A stretch of DNA of 64,000 nucleotides from Anodontia alba (taxonomy: Eukaryota; Mollusca; Bivalvia; Lucinida; Lucinidae). How positions within the stretch are numbered: position 1 is the stretch's first letter; each line of letters starts with the position of its first letter. The stretch is from contig OZ024833.1 of NCBI GenBank assembly GCA_964016985.1, positions 66,914,712-66,978,711 on the forward strand, in the 5' to 3' direction. The translations under genes and the position numbers were made by a program. Shown here in pieces: positions 60,701 through 64,000 of this stretch. The notes under the pieces were generated by a model. That model was not told the DNA's origin and searched no databases. It worked only from the letters and a program-made list of their open reading frames with translations.

Positions 60701-63700
60701 GGAAATGGGACATGTTGGACAAGTCGGGCATGGTATTTCCACAACCTTGACTTACCATGCTAAAAATTTGAAAGAGTCCATTTTACTAACTGGTAATGAG
60801 TCTAAAAGCAGCTGAATGAATGACAAATAGTGTAGACCTTGATCAGACACTGCATTTAGCCATGATCAGGGTTTACACTGTTTGCTCATTGTTGGGCTTC
60901 AGTGCAGTCAGTAATACATCTAAATGCAGAGGTCAGGCATATCTGTCAAAATACTTAAGGTAAATACGGTAAAATGTTTTATTATTTCAGGAAGGGGAGT
61001 GGACAGATGATGACTATGTTATGTTATCGAAGGCATATGTCAGGTTCCCTGGCGGCACAACAAACAGATGGGAGAAGATTGCAGAAATGGTTGGGAGGTC
61101 AGTTGGAGAGGTAACCAGTAAATGTAAACAGATGAAAGGAAATTTCACAATGAATCTCAGCTCATCTGTACAAGGTATGATGTTATACTATATTATCAGT
61201 GTAGAACCTGATCTGATGCTTGCCTGCCTCTGTGGCTCAGTCAGATGCTTGTCCATCAGGTGATCAGGAGGTCACAAATTCTATCCCCATCGGTCTGGAA
61301 AGATTCTTTTGTGGAGATTGATTATGGAATATTTTCTGCAGTTACTCTCTCCCTTCCACTTATTCAAGAAGGGTAGTTGTCAGTTTCTGGCAAAAAAAAG
61401 AAACGCAAAAGTACTTGGTCCAGTTGTTCAAAGCTAATGATGTCGTTAGTTAACGATTCGTTAAAATTTACATCGTGATATGCAAATATGCTGAAATTTT
61501 TGCTGAAAAAATGTGAGTAGCTTTAGTGCAAAAGCTACTCACATTTTTTCAGCAAAAAATATCAGAATATTCTGTATTGAATCCACTAAAACAGTTAACG
61601 AAATGACCCTTAATGAGCTTGTTAAGCTAACGATGCTTTGAACAACTGGGCCCTGCTTAACTGCTGAAAGGAGTAATTTATAAAACCTGCCCAAGAAAAG
61701 TATGGTTAGGTAAACTGACCAGCTGAACATGACCTTTGTGTTGACTTGGCTGTTAAACTCCAACTCGGCCAACACTGATCAGATGCCACAGAATGTGACA
61801 TCAGATCAAGGTCTACACTGTTTACCATTCATTCAGCAGTTTTAGGTTCATCAACATACAGTAAAATGGAACTGTTCTAATTTTAGAACAAGTAAGGTTT
61901 TAACCAATTAAACACTGAATCATCACGAAAACGTGCCTATATAATTTTGATCCCCTTAAACCCCACTTCATTATTTTTCTTATTTCTGCTCAAAAACATA
62001 GATTGTGGGTACTCACAGAGGCAGTTCTAACGAGTAGCCACAATCTACACAATGCTTTGAGCAGAAATATGAAAAATATCAGTTTTTTTATCCGAAATTT
62101 TTTCAGTTTTTGCAGGTGAAATTTTCTATATATTTGAATAGGCGTGTTTTCGTAATGAAACTCTCCCATACTATATATTCAAAGAGTCCATTTTCGATTT
62201 TAGGTATGTCAGACTATATTAGATAGCTATTCCTAAAGAAAAATTGTTAAACTATTTGCAAACAGTGGAGACCCTGATCAGAAACCTCATTCTGTGGCAT
62301 CTGATCTGGGTCTGCACTGTTTGCCAGTTATGGGCTTATGGGCCTTCAGTCTTGAATGGTTAAGAAATGAAGGTGTCCCAATATATAGTGTAACTGACTT
62401 AGTCTGATTTAATTATATGAATGAATTTCATTTTTTGTGGGTTTTATCTATGTGTAAATGAAAGAGAATCACTCACAAACCAAATAAAGCTTGAAGGGAT
62501 TATGTTAAATTTGTGATTTATAAGTGGGCTTTAACACTCCAATAAAATCCACAAAAAAGAAATTGATTTTTCACTATTCCATGTAGGTCATATTTACATG
62601 GAAAATATAGGTAAAATAGCTCAATTTAAACATTTGCATGAAGAAAATAGGTCTGGGCTTTCAGCTTTGTGGATTTATCAGTTTAACCCTTAAAGCGCCA
62701 GTCACAACTATTGTCGTCTGCTTTGTCTTCTGCCGGTTACTTTAAAAGTCATTGTTGCAAACAGTGTGGACCCAGATCAGACTGCTCCTTAAGGAGCAGT
62801 CTGATCTGGGTCCACACTGTTTGCCTATATGCAAAATGTAAGTTTGAAAAGTTTGCAAGGAGATGCAGGAGACGACAAAAGCAGACGACATTTTCAGATG
62901 CAGATTTTCTTGGTGCTTTAAGGGTTAATGCTTTTTTCAAATTGCTCTTGACCAGTCAGATTGCACTAAATAAATGAAAGCCTGTTGAGTTGGACTAATT
63001 ATATAATTTTTTTTTCATATGTGTATTCAGCATTTATCATGGAGCAGCAAACATGTTTGTCAGCACTCAGATGTGCCGCAATGAAACATTTCTAATGAAA
63101 ACCCACAACATAAGATTTTGTGCAGAAATAAGAAAAGTATCAGTTCTATCATTAGTTCATTATGTAGAGCTATATGTTAAATATTGCAAATACTTTTTGC
63201 AATAATAATATTTGAAATTTTTTTTTTTCAGGTGGCAATCCAAAGTCTACAAAGAAAAATGTTGAAATCAGTGACTCTATAATCTCAAGACCCGAGACTG
63301 AAATAATTGGAGGCGTGGAAAATAGTTTAACCTCTGACACTGATAGTAAAGTTAGAAAAAGAACTAAACACAAACCATTGAAAGACACTGATAGAACCTT
63401 AATGATTTCTAGAGAACCTACTGAAGCTAAGAAACAGACTGGTCTTACAGATCTATCTCAGACTGGTTCAGATTTATATTCTAAAGTTCATACTGGTTCT
63501 AGTGATAAAAGTAAAATCATACAGCCTGGGTCTAGTGATAGTAGCAAAAATAGGACTGAATCTGTTGTCCAGTCCAGTGATAGAGTAGAAACAAGTACAG
63601 ATGCTAAAGTTAAAGTGTCTTCCAAGGTTAAAGAAACTGCTGTTAAAAATGTACAGTCTGATGCAATAAGTGCCACAAGTGTAGAAAAAGATTCACAAGA

Positions 63701-63818
63701 TACTGATATTTGGTCTCAGAACCAACAGGTGATATTAGAATGGGCTTTGAGACAGTATCCCAAAGGAACAGAACAGAGATGGGAGAAGATTGCTGAACAT
63801 ATTCCAGGCAAATCTAAG
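48473..63818 (+). CDS. DNAJC1: DnaJ homolog subfamily C member 1 (ER-membrane J protein with two SANT domains), 8 coding exons, last exon(s) outside window
   Basis: Join 48473-48610, 49636-49737, 53136-53182, 54777-54948, 58205-58484, 59652-59809, 60991-61174, 63232-63818. The 1668 nt remain in one frame (556 codons) and every intron is GT/AG. The family (MTJ1/HTJ1) is an ER-membrane protein whose lumenal J domain stimulates BiP and whose cytosolic C-terminus has two SANT/Myb-like modules. Visible: hydrophobic signal peptide 1-19 (cleavage predicted after VYG); conserved ELELFDLVEE; J domain about 37-98 with HPD at 65-67; GLPDWRQPVFYYRRVRKM (104-121); transmembrane segment about 125-147; basic-acidic coiled coil about 220-275; SANT1 from residue 300; a Ser/Thr/Lys-rich spacer; SANT2 from about 518. 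Start chosen at the ATG just before the signal peptide; in-frame ATGs at 48452 and 48365 are alternatives. Confidence 0.95.
48729..48790 (+). repeat. tRNA-like fragment (SINE head)
   Basis: GCGCGGTAGCTCAGTGGTAA is a good A box; the later GGGATTGCTCC is only a weak B box. No acceptor-stem pairing. Confidence 0.5.
48870..49081. mobile_element. TTAA-bounded MITE (piggyBac-like)
   Basis: TTAATCCTTAAAGCGCCAAT to GGCGCTTTTAGGGTTAA; inner palindrome around GATCAGAGTCTGATC. Confidence 0.7.
49636..49737 (+). CDS. DNAJC1: DNAJC1 coding exon 2 (J-domain HPD)
   Basis: Residues 47-80: SSEIKKAYRKKTLILHPDKN with the invariant HPD tripeptide (65-67) needed to stimulate Hsp70 ATPase. Acceptor TTTTCAG after a long T run, donor GTGAAA. 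A MITE begins 26 bases after the donor. Confidence 0.96.
49763..50046. mobile_element. MITE with CGAAAACACGCCTAT ends, next to DNAJC1 exon 2
   Basis: CATCATGAAAACATGCCTAT to GACGTGTTTTCGTAATG. The module has a few extra bases in the left arm (TATAGTAATCGTTAGAACTG). Confidence 0.8.
50050..50183. mobile_element. Partial hairpin-module MITEs
   Basis: A damaged GATAAGGCAC-type copy (50050-50155) followed by a lone CGAAACATGCCTATTCAAAT end (50160-50183). Confidence 0.5.
50184..51604. mobile_element. Pogo-like ends far apart (CAGTTGACTCTCG ... CGAGATAATGAGAGTCGACTG)
   Basis: Matching inverted ends at 50184-50240 and 51580-51604 suggest one element expanded by nested insertions, including the repeat at 50745-50945 and a TTAACCCTTCC end at 50992. 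No long ORF inside. Confidence 0.45.
52190..52370. mobile_element. GATAAGGCAC-type MITE with hairpin module
   Basis: TTTCTCCATGAAAACATATA, module GGGTACTCATGAGAAGCACA..., complement, then AAAGTGCCTTATCTGG. Related copies at 53590, 54515, 58570, 59425, 59980, 60285 and 60515. Confidence 0.65.
52784..53020. mobile_element. Palindromic GGGCCCAG MITE nested in a dispersed repeat
   Basis: The host (GATTACTAATCAATTATCGA ... ACTGATAATTGATTATC) resembles 16800-16860, and is split by this element. The central hairpin is reduced. Confidence 0.7.
53136..53182 (+). CDS. DNAJC1: DNAJC1 coding exon 3 (47-nt exon)
   Basis: Residues 81-96: LVAVYEVLKDDDKRER, J-domain helix III/IV (human LVAIYEVLKDDERRQR). 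Acceptor TTTCAG, donor GTAAAA. Confidence 0.95.
53285..53462 (+). mobile_element. SINE body and tail, head missing
   Basis: GATTCAAGAAGGGCAGTTGT to CCTCAACACAAACAGA. Confidence 0.75.
53590..53760. mobile_element. GATAAGGCAC-type MITE with fully paired module
   Basis: GGGTACTCATTAGAAGCGCT TCGCCGAGGCGCTTCTAATG: here the arms carry GCGC instead of GTGC, on both sides. Confidence 0.7.
53844..54125. mobile_element. MITE with CGAAAACACGCCTAT-type ends
   Basis: CATCACAAAAACATGCCTAT to ATAGGCATTTTTTTGTATCG. Module TACTCGTTAGAACTGCCTC with partner GAGGCATTTCTAACGAG. Confidence 0.75.
54396..54512 (+). mobile_element. SINE tail (GTGTTGGGGTTTAACGACACG), preceded by (GCTT)n
   Basis: A GCTTGCTTGCTTGCTTGCTT run at 54376, then the tail; A/G-rich end as at 34764. 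Confidence 0.6.
54515..54700. mobile_element. GATAAGGCAC-type MITE, module with compensated arms
   Basis: GGGTACTCAATTGAAGTGCC pairs with GGCACTTCAAATGAGTACCC: the TTAG to TTG change on the left matches CTAA to CAA on the right. Confidence 0.7.
54777..54948 (+). CDS. DNAJC1: DNAJC1 coding exon 4 (transmembrane segment)
   Basis: Residues 96-153: GLPDWRQPVFYYRRVRKMG, identical to human up to RKM, then a hydrophobic stretch ELAVLLCIIITIGHYFVLWA that anchors the protein in the ER membrane. Acceptor TTACAG, donor GTAAGA. Confidence 0.96.
55035..56260. repeat. Dispersed element with ~145-bp tandem units, split by A/T-rich insertions
   Basis: Begins TATACGCCCGTTTGAAAAAT and CCATCCGTCCGTAAAC; units marked by ACATCCGATCAAGCTGAAAC at about 55132, 55277 and 55422. 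Ends GCTTGGCGGAGCTCTTGTTC. Layout resembles the pearl/HINE-like elements. Confidence 0.55.
56639..56871. mobile_element. Palindromic GGGCCCAG MITE
   Basis: GGGCCCAGTTGTTCAAAGCA to GGACAACTGGGCCC; the central hairpin is shortened to GAGTAGAGCTACTC. Confidence 0.75.
56958..57162. mobile_element. TTAA-bounded MITE, third subfamily
   Basis: TTAACCCTTCTCTTGCTAAA to CAGCATGACAAGAGTTAA, inner GTGTAGATCCAGATCAG palindrome. Its right end matches 1-59. Confidence 0.65.
57355..57552. mobile_element. Pogo-like MITE
   Basis: CAGTTGACTCTCTTTATCTC to GAGATATCAAGAGTCAACT. Confidence 0.7.
57660..57700. repeat. Poly(A) run, about 41 bases
   Basis: Pure A run; may be a retroelement tail or a simple repeat. 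Confidence 0.9.
57905..58185. mobile_element. Long palindrome, AAAGGAAAGAATTTGCTC family, next to DNAJC1 exon 5
   Basis: Outer ends GTTGATACACTT / AAGTGTATCC; inner AAGGAAAGAATTTGCTCTCC and complement. Most complete copy of the family at 8610 and 28395. Confidence 0.7.
58205..58484 (+). CDS. DNAJC1: DNAJC1 coding exon 5 (cytosolic basic region and coiled coil)
   Basis: Residues 154-247: a basic run KKKREKKGKRK, a conserved block ending DLWPVTMTMW, then a charged coiled coil RRKQEEKRLREEMVRLKKEE. Acceptor CTGTAG, donor GTATGT with one base of codon 247. A palindromic repeat ends about 20 bases before the acceptor. Confidence 0.92.
58570..58685. mobile_element. GATAAGGCAC-type MITE core, perfectly paired module
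   Basis: GGGTACTCATTAGAAGTGCC TCACTGAGGCACTTCTAATG, flanked by AAAACATATG / CATATGTTTT. Confidence 0.75.
58790..59182. mobile_element. Dispersed repeat joined to a pogo-like right end
   Basis: The 16130-type repeat (GTGTAGATCCTGATGA palindrome) followed by GAGATAACGGGAGTCGACTG. Confidence 0.5.
59425..59605. mobile_element. GATAAGGCAC-type MITE, right module arm deleted
   Basis: GACAAGAGGGGGTATC..., TACTCATTAGAAGCACCTCG, then directly ACAACATATG and AAAGTGCCTTATC. Confidence 0.65.
59652..59809 (+). CDS. DNAJC1: DNAJC1 coding exon 6
   Basis: Residues 247-299: ELRKQEKKKHKQNKRNVKTA then an acidic stretch (VEDEEERLKQTVK). Low-complexity cytosolic linker; supported by frame continuity and AG/GT (GTGAGT) sites. 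Confidence 0.9.
59980..60205. mobile_element. GATAAGGCAC-type MITE with two module hairpins in tandem
   Basis: The hairpin GGGTACTCATTAGAAGTGCC...GGCGCTTC occurs twice within 90 bases. Confidence 0.7.
60285..60640. mobile_element. Two further GATAAGGCAC-type MITE cores
   Basis: A truncated one (60350-60440) and a fully paired one (60540-60610, TACTTATTAGAAGTGCCTC AATGAGGCACTTCTAATG). Confidence 0.65.
60735..60965. repeat. 16130-type dispersed repeat
   Basis: TTGACTTACCATGC, GTGTAGACCTTGATCAGACA and complement, ends AGGTAAATACGGTAAAATG just before DNAJC1 exon 7. Confidence 0.55.
60991..61174 (+). CDS. DNAJC1: DNAJC1 coding exon 7 (SANT domain 1)
   Basis: Residues 300-361: EWTDDDYVMLSKAYVRFPGG, then RWEKIAEMVGRSVGEVT, a SANT/Myb-like three-helix module with its spaced tryptophans (W303, W326). 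Human: EWTEEDLSQLTRSMVKFPGG. Acceptor TTTCAG, donor GTATGA. Confidence 0.96.
61226..61765 (+). mobile_element. tRNA-headed SINE split by a palindromic MITE
   Basis: Head GCCTCTGTGGCTCAGTCAGA and body 61226-61416; body resumes at 61654 (GCTTAACTGCTGAAAGGAGT) to CCAACTC. The gap is exactly the GGGCCCAG MITE. Confidence 0.75.
61417..61653. mobile_element. Palindromic GGGCCCAG MITE, nested in a SINE
   Basis: GGTCCAGTTGTTCAAAGC to GCTTTGAACAACTGGGCCC; intact AAAATGTGAGTAGCTTT hairpin. Confidence 0.8.
61921..62157. mobile_element. MITE with CGAAAACACGCCTAT-type ends, internally shortened
   Basis: CATCACGAAAACGTGCCTAT to ATAGGCGTGTTTTCGTAATG; left module arm deleted. Confidence 0.75.
62683..62928. 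mobile_element. TTAA-bounded MITE, best copy
   Basis: TTAACCCTTAAAGCGCCAGT to TTGGTGCTTTAAGGGTTAA, with GCAAACAGTGTGGACCCAGA and an exact complement around GGAGCAGTCTGATCTGGG. Confidence 0.8.
63232..63818 (+). CDS. DNAJC1: DNAJC1 coding exon 8 (Ser-rich spacer and SANT domain 2)
   Basis: Residues 361-556. About 150 residues of polar, Ser/Thr/Lys-rich, probably disordered spacer, then SANT2: WSQNQQVILEWALRQYPKG, RWEKIAEHIPGKSK (human WTQNQQKLLELALQQYPRG). Donor GTGAGT in phase 0. The last helix (human EDCIARYKLLVEL) must be in an exon beyond the window. Confidence 0.94.
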
Positions 63819-63979
63819 GTGAGTACTCTGTCCTTCTGATGCATTTCCAAATTACAAACATGTTCCGTGAGCTTAGGGATCCTCTACGTCATCAGTGAAA
63901 TATCACAGTGATACATATGAGGGATGACCAAAGAGTTCTTGGCCCTTATATTTTGGAATGGCCAAGAGCAGAAATTGCG

Positions 63980-64000
63980 GGCCCCCATAGCCTAGTGAAT
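63980..64000 (+). mobile_element. Start of a tRNA-headed SINE cut by the window end
   Basis: GCCCCCATAGCCTAGTGAAT matches the head at 15004-15106. Confidence 0.4.

Noticed and set aside
63315..63839. Independent 174-aa gene
   Set aside because: It is the in-frame body of DNAJC1 exon 8; the reading past 63818 is intron.

Overview
This is a eukaryotic, intron-rich, AT-rich window, most likely from a bivalve mollusc. That is an inference from the dispersed-repeat landscape: tRNA-headed SINEs, many short hairpin MITEs, and tandem-array elements with an ACGG microsatellite and a terminal hairpin that resemble bivalve pearl/HINE elements. I do not claim a species. No bacterial, viral or transposase coding sequence was recognised.

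Two protein-coding genes account for the coding content, and they sit head to head. On the minus strand, 47744 down to 129, is EHHADH, the peroxisomal bifunctional enoyl-CoA hydratase/3-hydroxyacyl-CoA dehydrogenase. I placed fifteen coding exons that splice in a continuous frame into 617 codons; the last ~100 residues, including any peroxisomal targeting tripeptide, lie beyond base 1. On the plus strand, 48473 up to 63818, is DNAJC1, an ER-membrane J-domain co-chaperone with two SANT domains. I placed eight coding exons (556 codons); the final exon(s) lie beyond base 64000. The start codons are 729 bases apart, so the two genes probably share a bidirectional promoter region. They have no obvious pathway link (peroxisomal beta-oxidation versus ER chaperone).

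The rest is intron, packed with repeats. Left part (1-12.3 kb): a fresh 487-bp tandem duplication, a pearl/HINE-like array, and a decayed duplicate of EHHADH exon 13. The 12.3-kb intron 11 holds SINEs, a hAT-like nested insertion, a palindromic AAATGCAGATATCTGCATTT array broken by insertions, and an unassigned exon-like piece. 34.5-44.7 kb holds a 155-bp tandem array with a dimeric higher-order pattern and a 1.85-kb, 32-bp minisatellite with a 12-unit higher-order repeat. 45-63 kb is dominated by hairpin MITEs.

The most unusual pattern is a palindromic module of about 45-bp arms (core TACTCNTTAGAANNGCCTC and its complement). It recurs roughly two dozen times inside at least three MITE families whose ends differ, and the two arms often change together so that the hairpin is preserved.
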